This document shows positions 1 through 7,612 of a DNA stretch of 32,827 bases, piece after piece. Source of the stretch: Aquirufa aurantiipilula (GTDB lineage: Bacteria > Bacteroidota > Bacteroidia > Cytophagales > Spirosomataceae); the NCBI RefSeq assembly GCF_019923745.1, contig NZ_JAANOG010000015.1:1-32827 (forward strand), given 5' to 3'. The notes under the pieces are model-generated. The model did not search any database, was not told the origin of the DNA, and saw only the letters and a program-made list of their open reading frames with translations. The position numbers were made by a program, and so were the translations under genes. Every line of letters begins with the position of its first letter. Position 1 is the first letter of the stretch.

Positions 1-153
1 TAATAGTTACCATAATTATTCCGACAGATTACATTTGGTAAATTTATGTAAGTTTTAAAAGTTAATTTCTGCTCATTAGATGAGCAAAGTAATCCTTTCA
101 AAAGGTAATTTGTCGCAAAATATCAGCTAAAACGAGCCCTACGCGACCACTTT

Positions 154-182
154 AAAGCTCATATTTTATATGGGCTTTTTTT
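154..182 (+). terminator. Rho-independent terminator, gene upstream not in window
   Basis: The arms AAAGCTCATAT (154-164) and ATATGGGCTTT (168-178) pair through 11 positions with one G-T wobble and a 3-nt loop. They run into a stretch of T ending at 182. This suits the end of a rightward gene lying before the window. No reading frame in bases 1-153 can be recognised, so the gene it serves is unknown. Confidence 0.6.
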
Positions 183-467
183 ATGTCCAATTTCTTAAGT
201 GAGTTGATTTGAAATTGTTAAAATCTGTAATTCTAGATCATTTAATTTCATTATTTTTTCAAGCCAGTTACAACAAATAGAACAGAATTGTTTTCTTCTT
301 TCTATTTCATCAATCAGCTACCTTTCCTTAGCTATTGCCTCAGATGATTTTTATTGGAATCTATTTTCGCTAATAGTGACTCTTTGGAAATTGATACCTC
401 TATCATGTGTTACACATTGATTACCTGAATTAACAAGTCAAGCATGAGTCAAAATGCTGTTTTCTAA

Positions 468-641
468 TTACATAAACTAGGCTATTTAGCCATTCCTGTA
501 GTAGTATTTACATATTATGTACTGGCTAGTTTAGAGCTCATAGCCGAGGAAATCGAGGACCCTTTTGGTGTAGATGCCAATGATCTTCCAACCGCCAAAA
601 TTGCTGCGAATATCAAAAAGCAAGTGGAGGACTTGCTGTAA
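468..641 (+). pseudogene. Remnant 3' end of a bestrophin-like (UPF0187/YneE) channel gene
   Basis: One open frame of about 57 codons ends in TAA at 639-641. It reads LGYLAIPVVVFTYYVLASLE followed by LIAEEIEDPFG and DANDLPTAKI. This is the typical C-terminus of bacterial bestrophin-like anion channels, with the last transmembrane helix and then the acidic EEIEDPFG stretch. An in-frame TAA at 465-467 cuts it off, and no start codon or upstream channel body (normally about 250 residues) can be found in 1-467. The family match is strong although only the tail is left. I read it as a decayed or truncated gene. A rearrangement that removed the 5' part is an alternative to stepwise decay. Confidence 0.7.
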
Positions 642-1104
642 ATCTTGTTGGCTAAAAGTGAATAACTCAGTATAGAATAAATTGCTCTCAGAATTTAAAA
701 TGCAAAATTATATTCTGTATTCTTGACCTATTGCGCAAACAAACATGGGTAAACAATGATAAAACCCAAAGAATCCTTTGTAAAAATTAATCTAATTTGC
801 ATTTTTAATGACAAAAATCATTGTTTAAAATTAGTCTAATCAAGAATTGTCAGCTAATTTTGAACACGATTGAATTGGTAATTCGAAATGGGGTATTATA
901 CTCCGTGTTCTCTATTAGTTTGAAAAATGTTGTTCCTGATTTGTGGAATATATTTTATCGAGTAAATTACCAAGGTCTCCTGATGTTCTAGCAAAATTTT
1001 TTTGAAATAAAATTGATGAATTTTCGTCATGATATAGCTTCTTGCCATAAGTAGCACAATCTTGATGTGAGTAAAAATATAAAGTAAAAAAATTGAGTCT
1101 GTAT
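642..1104. other. Long non-coding stretch before the AraC-type gene
   Basis: No convincing gene is seen on either strand. A perfect match to the Bacteroidota -7 element, TAATTTTG, lies at 855-862, but no TTG sits at the usual distance before it, so it is only a weak promoter candidate for the regulator that starts near 1105. The minus-strand open frame at 915-1193 lacks any recognisable domain and overlaps the start of the regulator, so it is not annotated. Confidence 0.4.
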
Positions 1105-2289
1105 ATGGATGGCATGTTGATCTTCTTGGTCTTATTCAAACTAGTGGTTTCACTGGTTTTGGCTGTCTTTAACTTTAGAGTCAATCGCAACACAATTTAC
1201 TTGTCTGGGGTATTGGTTGTCATTGCGCTCTTCGGTTTACTTCATTACAGTATTTTTGCCAGTGAATCGCCCACCATGTTGATATTTATGGGGGTTTACA
1301 GTATTCCTACTTATTATTTAGTTGGGCCATTTTTGTATTTCTATTTTCGCAGTACTTTATTGGATAGTTCAAAAATTTATCCAATCGATTACCTGCATTA
1401 TTTGCCTTTCTTCATTGCTTTAATTAACGTTTTTCCTAGTTATTTGCGACCATGGAATGAGGCCTTAGATCTAGCAAATCAAATTCTGGCAGATCCTAAT
1501 TACCTGAAAACACTGAATTTAGGATGGATCTATCCAAGTAATTTCAATATGATTGGTCGACCAATATTCATGTTGGTTTATGTCATCCTGATCATTAAAA
1601 TGTATCGCGAGCACAGCAATGAACTCTACCGGAATGCACTTCCAGATAGCCATCGAATATTAATGAAGAAATGGTTAATGTTGCTACTAACAGTGGTTAG
1701 TTTTGCAGCCTTAAGTTATTTGGCAGGGGCCATTGTATTTATGAATACGCCTCATATTCCCAAGCAAACAGTCATGCATTCACCGCTGACCTTGATTGTG
1801 TTGATATGCTTTTTGATGATCCCTTTACTCATTGTGATTTTTCCTCAAGTATTATATGGTATTCCCATTGTTAAAAAGAAGCGCAAATCTTTTGACCATT
1901 TTTTAAATGCAGCTGAAATTTATAAATACGTCAATAAATCCGATGATCCACTAAAAGAAGACGCTTTACGGATTTTGGATAGTATTCATGAGGAGAAATG
2001 GTATTTAGATCCTGAGTTTAATGTGGATATTTTAGCATCAAAATTGGAATTGCCCAAGCATCATATCTACTATTGTTTTAACTACATCATTAAGTCGAAG
2101 TTTACCTCATTACGAAGTCAGCTCAGAATAGAATATGCCAAAAACCTATTGAGCTCCAATCAGGAGATGGATTTAGAATTAGTCGCTCAGCAATCGGGCT
2201 ACAGTTCTGTACAGAGTTTTAACCGAGCTTTTGTTGAGGAAGAAGGGATAAATATTTACGAGTATGTCATTAAAATAAAAAAGAGATAG
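1105..2289 (+). CDS. AraC-family regulator with N-terminal membrane domain
   Basis: The protein is 394 residues if it starts at ATG 1105; a TTG at 1093 would add four residues and is less likely. The N-terminal half (about 1-265) is very hydrophobic, with six or seven predicted membrane spans. The C-terminal 100 residues are an AraC-type double helix-turn-helix: FNVDILASKLELPKHHIYY is the first HTH, and ELVAQQSGYSSVQSFNRAF matches the strongly conserved second HTH. Such membrane-anchored AraC proteins are common in Bacteroidota and probably sense a signal at the inner membrane, though the ligand cannot be read here. The next gene starts 134 bases downstream in the same direction, and the upstream regions of the two following outer-membrane genes share a 13-mer. 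The regulator may therefore control them, which is inference. Confidence 0.85.
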   Translation: MDGMLIFLVLFKLVVSLVLAVFNFRVNRNTIYLSGVLVVIALFGLLHYSIFASESPTMLIFMGVYSIPTYYLVGPFLYFYFRSTLLDSSKIYPIDYLHYLPFFIALINVFPSYLRPWNEALDLANQILADPNYLKTLNLGWIYPSNFNMIGRPIFMLVYVILIIKMYREHSNELYRNALPDSHRILMKKWLMLLLTVVSFAALSYLAGAIVFMNTPHIPKQTVMHSPLTLIVLICFLMIPLLIVIFPQVLYGIPIVKKKRKSFDHFLNAAEIYKYVNKSDDPLKEDALRILDSIHEEKWYLDPEFNVDILASKLELPKHHIYYCFNYIIKSKFTSLRSQLRIEYAKNLLSSNQEMDLELVAQQSGYSSVQSFNRAFVEEEGINIYEYVIKIKKR

Positions 2290-2301
2290 TAACTGGCCCA
2301 T

Positions 2302-2314
2302 AATAAGCCATATT
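2302..2314 (+). promoter_or_regulatory. Candidate operator, copy 1 of AATAAGCCATATT
   Basis: The 13-mer AATAAGCCATATT stands 110 bases before the first outer-membrane barrel gene and recurs exactly at 3137-3149, upstream of the second barrel gene. It could be the target of the AraC-type regulator that ends at 2289. Only the exact repeat is observed; the binding role is inferred. Confidence 0.3.
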
Positions 2315-2390
2315 AGAGTTTTAGAGTACCAAACTGTTGTTTCTATTATTAATAATTTAAATCTGATAAAATGAAAAAAAACGTTCACTG

Positions 2391-2407
2391 AGGACCTAAG
2401 CGGTCCT
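2391..2407 (+). promoter_or_regulatory. Small hairpin just upstream of the first barrel gene
   Basis: AGGACC (2391-2396) and GGTCCT (2402-2407) form a perfect 6-bp stem with a 5-nt loop, 16 bases before ATG 2424. A hairpin this close to a start codon could affect translation. No T-run follows, so it is not a terminator. Confidence 0.3.
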
Positions 2408-2423
2408 AATCTATGACCACACC

Positions 2424-2993
2424 ATGATTACATTAAGTTTACCAACCACGAAAAAAAGTAAGATACAAACCACTAGTAAAATCATCGCATGGCTATTCGC
2501 CATTAGTTTTTCATACGTCGGTTTTGCCCAAGAAACGAATCAGTTGTACAAACATGCCATTGGTTACAAGTACACCACCTTATGCCAAGGAATCACCTTT
2601 CGCATGAAAATTGATCAGTCGGACCAAGTAGAAGCCTTTGCTGGACCTATAGAAAATGATCCGAATAAACGAACTACGGTATTAGGCGTTCGTTATCTTC
2701 ACACATTTCTTCAAGAAAAAGACTTTCCAATTAACCCTTATATTTTTGCGGGTTTTGGTTATGCCTACAGTGAAATCAAACATATAGGCTGCAAAATGAA
2801 AGACCCTACTGATTTGTTCAATCTTATGGGCTACAGTGCTGGGATTGGCATGGAGCTAAAGGTAACGGATAGGATTTCATTAAATGGAGAAGCAGCTCGT
2901 ATGACTTTATTTAATACCAATGTAAAGGGTCCTAATTTAGATGGTATTTCCTTGAATTTTGGAGTCAACTATTCTTTTGGGGGAATATTCTAA
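2424..2993 (+). CDS. Small outer-membrane beta-barrel protein, copy 1
   Basis: The protein has 189 residues. After a basic N-terminus comes a hydrophobic stretch ending in VGFAQ, a signal peptide cut near residue 35, then roughly 150 residues rich in alternating aromatic and polar residues (YKYTTL, RYLHTF, YIFAGFGYAYSE, SLNFGVNYSFGGIF). This pattern and size fit an 8-strand outer-membrane barrel of the OmpW/OmpA-like kind. It aligns over its length with the next gene (3532-4080): both have a GxRY/YKY start, EAFAGPI or EAFIQPI, a P.NPYIFAGFG or P.TPYVFLGVG strand, a G.G.E.K..D.ISL or LSL turn, and a closing GV.YS/HYT strand. Function is unknown. The start is preceded by a 6-codon open frame beginning ATG at 2371. 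Confidence 0.75.
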   Translation: MITLSLPTTKKSKIQTTSKIIAWLFAISFSYVGFAQETNQLYKHAIGYKYTTLCQGITFRMKIDQSDQVEAFAGPIENDPNKRTTVLGVRYLHTFLQEKDFPINPYIFAGFGYAYSEIKHIGCKMKDPTDLFNLMGYSAGIGMELKVTDRISLNGEAARMTLFNTNVKGPNLDGISLNFGVNYSFGGIF

Positions 2994-3034
2994 ATAGTCT
3001 CATTTTTAAGCATTTGTGGGACATTTTTCAAAAA

Positions 3035-3050
3035 CATGACGAAAGTCATG
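3035..3050. other. Perfect hairpin with GAAA loop, 42 bases after the first barrel gene
   Basis: CATGAC (3035-3040) and GTCATG (3045-3050) pair fully around GAAA, a GNRA-type tetraloop. There is no following T-run, so it may protect the 3' end of the message rather than terminate. Confidence 0.35.
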
Positions 3051-3136
3051 AAAATAGTTAAAGCCCTAAAAAATTGAACTATTTTGGCTTTCTTACTAAA
3101 GCGTTTTAAATTCCAATATGGCCATTTGGGTGATTA

Positions 3137-3149
3137 AATAAGCCATATT
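3137..3149 (+). promoter_or_regulatory. Candidate operator, copy 2 of AATAAGCCATATT
   Basis: This is an exact second copy of the 13-mer at 2302-2314. Its right end also forms the right arm of the inverted repeat AATATGGC (3115-3122) / GCCATATT (3142-3149). It lies about 380 bases before the second barrel gene. Confidence 0.3.
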
Positions 3150-3438
3150 TGTTTTAAGCTGTATTTTAGCGCTATATCAATAATGTGCATTTGAGGCTAT
3201 TTGGTTGATTAAATGGACTGTTTTTACTTGGCTTGTAAAGTAAAGTTTAAATTAATGCCAATATAGTTTCGTTCATTAATTTTTATAAATTTTAAAACTA
3301 GTAAGTATCAAATGGCAATTTTTTGATAAAAATTGTATTTTTTCGCGTTGATGTTGCTTATGTGCTTAACAATCAAAGTTTTTGTTGCTTCCCCAATCAT
3401 AGAATTTTAAAATTTTCCATTCTATTTTTACAGGTAAA

Positions 3439-3460
3439 CCTAGGAAAGTTATTTCCTAGG
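3439..3460 (+). promoter_or_regulatory. Strong leader hairpin upstream of the second barrel gene
   Basis: CCTAGGAAA (3439-3447) and TTTCCTAGG (3452-3460) pair perfectly over 9 bp with the 4-nt loop GTTA. It lies 71 bases before ATG 3532 and has no T-run. It could be an operator or an RNA element in the 5' leader. Three AACCTA-like hexamers lie between it and the start codon. Confidence 0.4.
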
Positions 3461-3531
3461 AAATCCGCTCTTCGGCTAGGTATTGATCTACTCTCCGATA
3501 GGCTCTCTGTTAACCTATAAATTTTAAACCT

Positions 3532-4080
3532 ATGAAAAATCTAGGAATGACCGCCTTAGCTAAGGCGACTATGTTGGCTTGTGCCCTAGTACCCAGTAAT
3601 CCAACCACCACATTAGCTTCATCTGATCCCCGTGGGATTAACAGCGAAGCACCCAAAAACAGTTTTGGTATCCGCTATTCTTATTCTAGTTTGGGAATTA
3701 CTTGGCGACATGAGTTTACCACCTTAAACCATTTTGAAGCATTTATTCAACCTATTTCTACAGATCCAGTCAAGGAATTTAATTTTTATGGAGGAAGGTA
3801 TATCCATAATTTCCCACAAAGCGAATTTCCGTTTACCCCTTATGTTTTTCTGGGTGTAGGTATGTCGACTTATCAAAACAATATGCCCAACCCACTATTG
3901 AAGGAAAATAATAAATTAAATAAATGTTTCGGCTATGCCTTAGGGCAAGGGGTTGAAACTAAGATCTCCGACCATTTAAGTTTATCAGGAGATGTGGCCA
4001 TCACTCGATTGAATGATGAACCAGATCAAATGCTTGGAATTATTCGAATGGGTGTAGGAATGCATTACACCTTGAAATAG
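3532..4080 (+). CDS. Small outer-membrane beta-barrel protein, copy 2
   Basis: The protein has 182 residues and is a diverged paralogue of the preceding gene. Residues 1 to about 29 look like a signal peptide ending in TTTLASS. The mature part alternates polar and hydrophobic residues, with the strand-like stretches FGIRYSYSSLGITWRHEF and YVFLGVGMSTYQ and a terminal barrel strand GVGMHYTLK. Small glycine-rich outer-membrane barrels of this length usually have 8 strands. The start is set by the leader ending AAACCT before ATG. It ends only 25 bases from the stop of the convergent nos operon, and no clear hairpin terminator lies between them. Function is unknown. Confidence 0.75.
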   Translation: MKNLGMTALAKATMLACALVPSNPTTTLASSDPRGINSEAPKNSFGIRYSYSSLGITWRHEFTTLNHFEAFIQPISTDPVKEFNFYGGRYIHNFPQSEFPFTPYVFLGVGMSTYQNNMPNPLLKENNKLNKCFGYALGQGVETKISDHLSLSGDVAITRLNDEPDQMLGIIRMGVGMHYTLK

Positions 4081-4105
4081 AAGTTTCAACGTATTGTAGA
4101 GGTTG

Positions 4106-4450
4106 TTAGAGAGGCAGTAATTTGAAATAGGTAGCCACAAATTTGTTATCTACAATTTTGCCTTGAACTTGCGCTTTTCTAACAACCTTACAAAATCCGT
4201 TTTTAGAGTGACTACCACCATAATCATTGATATTGGGGCCTTCTACATAGTATTTTTTATTGTCTAATTTGATGGCCAGAAGACATTCTTCACCTGGCAT
4301 GTCGAATTGGCAAGAACCACAGCTTGCTGCTACTGTGTAAACCTTTTGTGTTTTGTCGATATGGAGGTATTGGGGTTTGGAATTTGGCACAAAGGCTAAT
4401 CCAAGACCAATAAAAGTCCATGACATCAAGAAATAAATGATCTTTTTCAT
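4106..4450 (-). CDS. Small secreted cysteine protein, DUF6370 type, last gene of the nos operon
   Basis: The 114-residue protein has a hydrophobic N-terminus (1 to about 21) that can act as a signal peptide. A motif AASCGSCQF follows with Cys44 and Cys47, then Cys56, the stretch YYVEGPNINDYGGSH with His81, and GFCKVVRKA with Cys87. This pattern fits the small periplasmic DUF6370 family as I remember it. The paired cysteines and histidine suggest metal or redox binding. It follows the CopD-like gene by 11 bases and is co-oriented with all nos genes, so a role in copper handling for NosZ is a reasonable inference. No biochemical function is known to me. Confidence 0.7.
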   Translation of the reverse strand: MKKIIYFLMSWTFIGLGLAFVPNSKPQYLHIDKTQKVYTVAASCGSCQFDMPGEECLLAIKLDNKKYYVEGPNINDYGGSHSKNGFCKVVRKAQVQGKIVDNKFVATYFKLLPL

Positions 4451-4461
4451 ATGCTTATTTA

Positions 4462-4896
4462 TTAAAGTCCTCCAAACCTAAATTGTAAGCCGAAAAACAC
4501 CATAAGGAGGGCAACTAGGGTGATGAATCGGATGTGTAAAACCATCATGGGGAGATTGACTAAACTTAGTTTAGGTATGATGAAAATGCGGGCATGAAGT
4601 GCCAATAAAAGGCTAAGGACTAATAAACTTAATTTGATGATGATGTTTCTTTGAATGGCATTATCCCAATTAAATTGAATACCATATTGGAATATAGCCA
4701 TCCAAACCCCAGTAATAATTTGTATGACTAAACTAGGTATCCCTATGGGCTCAAATATTTTTTCGAATTGTTGAATAAGCTGGACATCTTTTTTTACTAG
4801 TGCTTTAGGCACTATTTGCAAACTCAAAATGAGATGTCCGCCTAACCAAATACAGGCGCCTATCAAATGCAACAAGAGTAAAGTATGGTATAACAT
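4462..4896 (-). CDS. CopD-like integral membrane protein
   Basis: The protein has 144 residues and four predicted membrane helices. The first helix carries LHLIGACIWLGGH, with His10 and His21 spaced as in the CopD/YcnJ copper-transport family (typical motif LH..GA.IWLGG). His101 starts a short loop after helix 3 (LLALHARIFIIPKL). CopD-type proteins move copper across or sense it at the inner membrane; small single-domain versions like this are common in Bacteroidota. Its start codon shares one base with the stop of nosY (TAATG), which implies translational coupling. It probably takes part in copper supply to the NosZ assembly system. Confidence 0.75.
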   Translation of the reverse strand: MLYHTLLLLHLIGACIWLGGHLILSLQIVPKALVKKDVQLIQQFEKIFEPIGIPSLVIQIITGVWMAIFQYGIQFNWDNAIQRNIIIKLSLLVLSLLLALHARIFIIPKLSLVNLPMMVLHIRFITLVALLMVFFGLQFRFGGL

Positions 4897-5663
4897 TATA
4901 GGTCTTTCTTTTTAAAATAGCGTAATGAACAGATAAAGGGAATGATTACCCATAAAATTAAAGTGCCAAATGATAGGGCAATTCCAACAGATGTACCAAA
5001 GAAATCCTTGAAAATAGCCCCCGTATATCCCATCAATGCTGAGACATCCATTTGCATGAGAATTAGAATGCGTGCCAAGTCAATGGGATTCAGCATGCTA
5101 ATCAAAATCATGAATTTTTCAATGGGGTAATCGGCCCATTGGAATAGCATGAATAAAACAATACCATCAAAAATAATGGCATAAAACAGCCAAAGAATAA
5201 TGGAAAGGCCAATTCCCTTGGCTTTGTCCTTGGTTAAAACTGCGGCCAATAAGGCAATGGCCGTGAAAATGAATGTCAAAAGTATTCCACAAATCACCAG
5301 CATCAAGCCAAGAAAACTGGGTTCAAAAATGAGGATGACAATACCCGCGCCAACAAAAAATGCCAATCCTAGGGCTGTGATTAAGCCAATAAAAAGACTC
5401 CACCAAATGGTATTTCTTCTTAAGGGTTGACTGAGTAGCAATTCAATAAATTCACTGCTATTGTACATGTAAATTGTAGAGAAAATCAAACAGACCAAAG
5501 GGACTATCATGAGGATGATGTTCAACATACTCAACAGTCCTTTGGAAGAAGTATCCTCTAAACTAAATACGCTCAATGAGGCTAGCAATAAAATGAAGGT
5601 GTAAAATAGAACTATCCGATTTCGGATGATGTCAGCTATTACATGTTTATATATCTTGTTCAT
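4896..5663 (-). CDS. nosY: NosY, ABC permease for NosZ copper-site maturation
   Basis: This 255-residue membrane protein has about six helices and the layout of ABC-2 type permeases: a first helix IRNRIVLFYTFILLLASLS, a cytoplasmic loop with FIELLLSQPLRRNTIWWS (the QP.RR motif typical of NosY), and the remaining helices grouped toward the C-terminus. NosY pairs with NosF and NosD in a transporter needed to build the CuZ cluster of nitrous-oxide reductase in the periplasm. It starts 6 bases after the nosF stop and overlaps the next gene by one base. It is slightly shorter than the usual length of about 270 residues. Confidence 0.9.
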   Translation of the reverse strand: MNKIYKHVIADIIRNRIVLFYTFILLLASLSVFSLEDTSSKGLLSMLNIILMIVPLVCLIFSTIYMYNSSEFIELLLSQPLRRNTIWWSLFIGLITALGLAFFVGAGIVILIFEPSFLGLMLVICGILLTFIFTAIALLAAVLTKDKAKGIGLSIILWLFYAIIFDGIVLFMLFQWADYPIEKFMILISMLNPIDLARILILMQMDVSALMGYTGAIFKDFFGTSVGIALSFGTLILWVIIPFICSLRYFKKKDL

Positions 5664-5669
5664 GGGCTT

Positions 5670-6368
5670 CTATGCAATGATCTTGGCAATCATTTTGGAT
5701 AATTTTACTTCATGGGTCTCTTGCTGTAAATCTTCTAAAGTTTTTTGAAATAAGACCTGACCATCCTGCATGTAGATAACTTCGGTAATCATTTCATCCA
5801 GTTCGCTCAACACGTGTGATGAAATGATGGTGGATTTACCTTTTGCTTTCTCTTTTAGGATTTTTTGTTTCAAAATTTCAGAAGAAAGTGGATCCAATCC
5901 TGCCGTAGGTTCATCCAAAATCAAGATGTCAGGTTGAAATAAAAAAGCCAAGCAAGCGCCTACTTTTTGCCGCATTCCACCAGATAATGTCCCCATTCTT
6001 TTATGGTAAATTTCTTTTAAGTGGTATTGATCAATCAATTCCTCGTCTAGGTTTTTTTGATCTTTTCGAATGTCGATCATCATGGACATGACTTCGCCGA
6101 TACTCATGTTTTCTGGATAGCGTGTCATTTGGGGCATAAACCCGATTTTAGCACGGTAGGACCATTGTCCTGTAATATCCTCTCCTTGAAAAATGACTTT
6201 GCCTGTATCAGGAAGCACCATTTGTAAAATGCTTTTAATCAAAGTTGTTTTTCCACTTCCGTTTGGGCCAATCAAGGCGATACAGGCGCCAGGACGGCAC
6301 ATTATATGCACATCTTTGAGTACCTGTTGATTTCCAAAACGCTTGTTAATGTGTTCCGTGATGATCAT
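5670..6368 (-). CDS. nosF: NosF, ATPase of the NosDFY transporter
   Basis: The 232-residue ABC ATPase has a Walker A motif GPNGSGKT at 34-41, a Q-loop FMPQ with Gln80, the signature LSGGMRQK at 128-135, a Walker B LILDEP at 149-154 followed by the D-loop GLDP, and the switch His185 in SSHV. LSGGMRQK is the form seen in NosF and related copper or Na+ exporter ATPases. It supplies energy to NosY. The start overlaps the nosD stop by ATGA. Confidence 0.92.
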   Translation of the reverse strand: MIITEHINKRFGNQQVLKDVHIMCRPGACIALIGPNGSGKTTLIKSILQMVLPDTGKVIFQGEDITGQWSYRAKIGFMPQMTRYPENMSIGEVMSMMIDIRKDQKNLDEELIDQYHLKEIYHKRMGTLSGGMRQKVGACLAFLFQPDILILDEPTAGLDPLSSEILKQKILKEKAKGKSTIISSHVLSELDEMITEVIYMQDGQVLFQKTLEDLQQETHEVKLSKMIAKIIA

Positions 6369-7612
6369 AATTTGATCGGTTTAATGAGTGGAAATTGATC
6401 TTTTAATTGTTCAGGAGTTAGGCTTGGAATTAATTTCTCCGTCTTATCCATCAAGGCCGAAATGAAACTGCGAAACATGATCAATGTGGTTGGGTTTTTT
6501 TCTAGAATGATGGAGAATAAACTAACGGGTCTAAAAGGTATATCTCCAATGTGATCTCGGTTTAAGTCATAACCATCGTATTTATCCCAATAATTACCAT
6601 CAAAACTGTTTAGGACTAAAGTGCCATTGGTACTCACATCAAATGTGTTGTTCATGAAGTTATTCTGATGTATGGTCATGTCTTGACAACTAGCTTGTAT
6701 TTTAAGTCCCCAGCCATTGTTGGAAAATGTGTTTTTGCTCATGTTAACCCGACTAACCCCCTCTAGGTAAATGCCCGTCGTATTTTTTTCAAAATGATTT
6801 CCCTGAATGATGCCATCAGAAATCTCTTTAAGCAGGATTCCATAGGATGCATCCCCCCAATTTTGGTGAAAGGTATTGTAATACATGTTGACATGATTGG
6901 AAAACATGACGGCTACCCCGGCACCATTGTTGGTGAATACATTGGAGATATAGGTATCATTATTAGAAAACATAAAGTGCAATCCGTAACGGAGATTTCG
7001 GAATGAACGATTGTTTTTGATGAGAGATTGAGTGACAAATTCAAAATAAATCCCATCTCGGTGGCCAGTAATTAAGTTGTTTTTGATTTGCAAATAACTG
7101 CTATTCCAGCAGTGAATTCCATTACCACTTTGTTGTTCCTCAACCCCATAAGCAATGATTCGGTTGTTATTAATGGTACAATGTTTTCCATATTGGACAT
7201 ACACACCAAAGAATGAATTGGTGATGAGGTTTTGGATAATTTGGACATACTGTGAATCGTAAATTTTGATGCCGGCTAAATCTTTTAAACTGGATATACC
7301 GGAATTTCGGATATGAAATCCTTGAATTCTTACATGGGATGCTTTAATGGACAGGACTTCATATTTTCCTTCTCCATCCAAAATAGGTAATCCTTGACCA
7401 ATGAGGTGTAAGGATTTGTTGATGATGAGGTTATGCTCATGATATACCCCTTTCTTAACCAGAATGCTATCTCCAGGTTGTGCATGTTGGATGGCATTGG
7501 CTAATGTTTTAAACCGTTCATTCTTTCCTACTATCCAAGTGCTTGCTTGGACTGAAGGTAGAAATAGAGCGTTGAAAAAGAATAAGAAGAGGTAAGTTTT
7601 AAGCTTAATCAT
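6365..7612 (-). CDS. nosD: NosD, periplasmic right-handed beta-helix copper maturation protein
   Basis: The protein has 415 residues from ATG 7612. This start overlaps the upstream stop by ATGA and gives a clean signal peptide (MIKLKTYLFLFFF to PSVQAS). An ATG at 7630 would create a longer overlap and a poorer leader. The mature part is a long parallel beta-helix made of repeats such as NNLITGHRDGIYFEFV, NNRSFRNLRYGLHFMFSNND and NMSKNTFSNNGWGLKI, the carbohydrate-binding/sugar-hydrolase (CASH) fold of NosD. It ends with the family's GNYWDKYDGYDLNRDHIGD block and a PLRPVSL-like tail (here FRPVSLFSIILEKNP). NosD works with NosFY and hands copper to apo-NosZ. Confidence 0.92.
   Translation of the reverse strand: MIKLKTYLFLFFFNALFLPSVQASTWIVGKNERFKTLANAIQHAQPGDSILVKKGVYHEHNLIINKSLHLIGQGLPILDGEGKYEVLSIKASHVRIQGFHIRNSGISSLKDLAGIKIYDSQYVQIIQNLITNSFFGVYVQYGKHCTINNNRIIAYGVEEQQSGNGIHCWNSSYLQIKNNLITGHRDGIYFEFVTQSLIKNNRSFRNLRYGLHFMFSNNDTYISNVFTNNGAGVAVMFSNHVNMYYNTFHQNWGDASYGILLKEISDGIIQGNHFEKNTTGIYLEGVSRVNMSKNTFSNNGWGLKIQASCQDMTIHQNNFMNNTFDVSTNGTLVLNSFDGNYWDKYDGYDLNRDHIGDIPFRPVSLFSIILEKNPTTLIMFRSFISALMDKTEKLIPSLTPEQLKDQFPLIKPIKL

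Larger units (their letters stand above)
2994..3531. other. Intergenic region between the barrel paralogues, rich in short repeats
   Basis: No gene is convincing; the 65-codon frame at 3323-3520 has no domain, signal peptide or sensible start. The region holds a hairpin with a GAAA loop (3035-3050), a pair of arms AAAATAGTT/AACTATTTT (3051-3059, 3077-3085) interleaved with AAAGCC/GGCTTT (3060-3065, 3086-3091), an inverted repeat AATATGGC/GCCATATT (3115-3122, 3142-3149), two 16-bp direct repeats at 3124-3139 and 3199-3214 (15 of 16 identical), and a strong hairpin at 3439-3460. It most likely contains the termination and promoter signals of the flanking genes. Confidence 0.5.

Noticed and set aside
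915-1193. Minus-strand open frame of 92 codons
   Set aside because: No domain or signal peptide, low-complexity composition, and it overlaps the start of the AraC-type gene.
2371-2391. Six-codon open frame ATGAAAAAAAACGTTCAC plus stop before the first barrel gene
   Set aside because: It has a typical AT-rich leader and could be a leader peptide or a remnant of an older start, but six codons are too few to support a gene.
3323-3520. Plus-strand open frame of 65 codons
   Set aside because: No recognisable family; it contains the 3439-3460 hairpin and looks like the leader of the second barrel gene.
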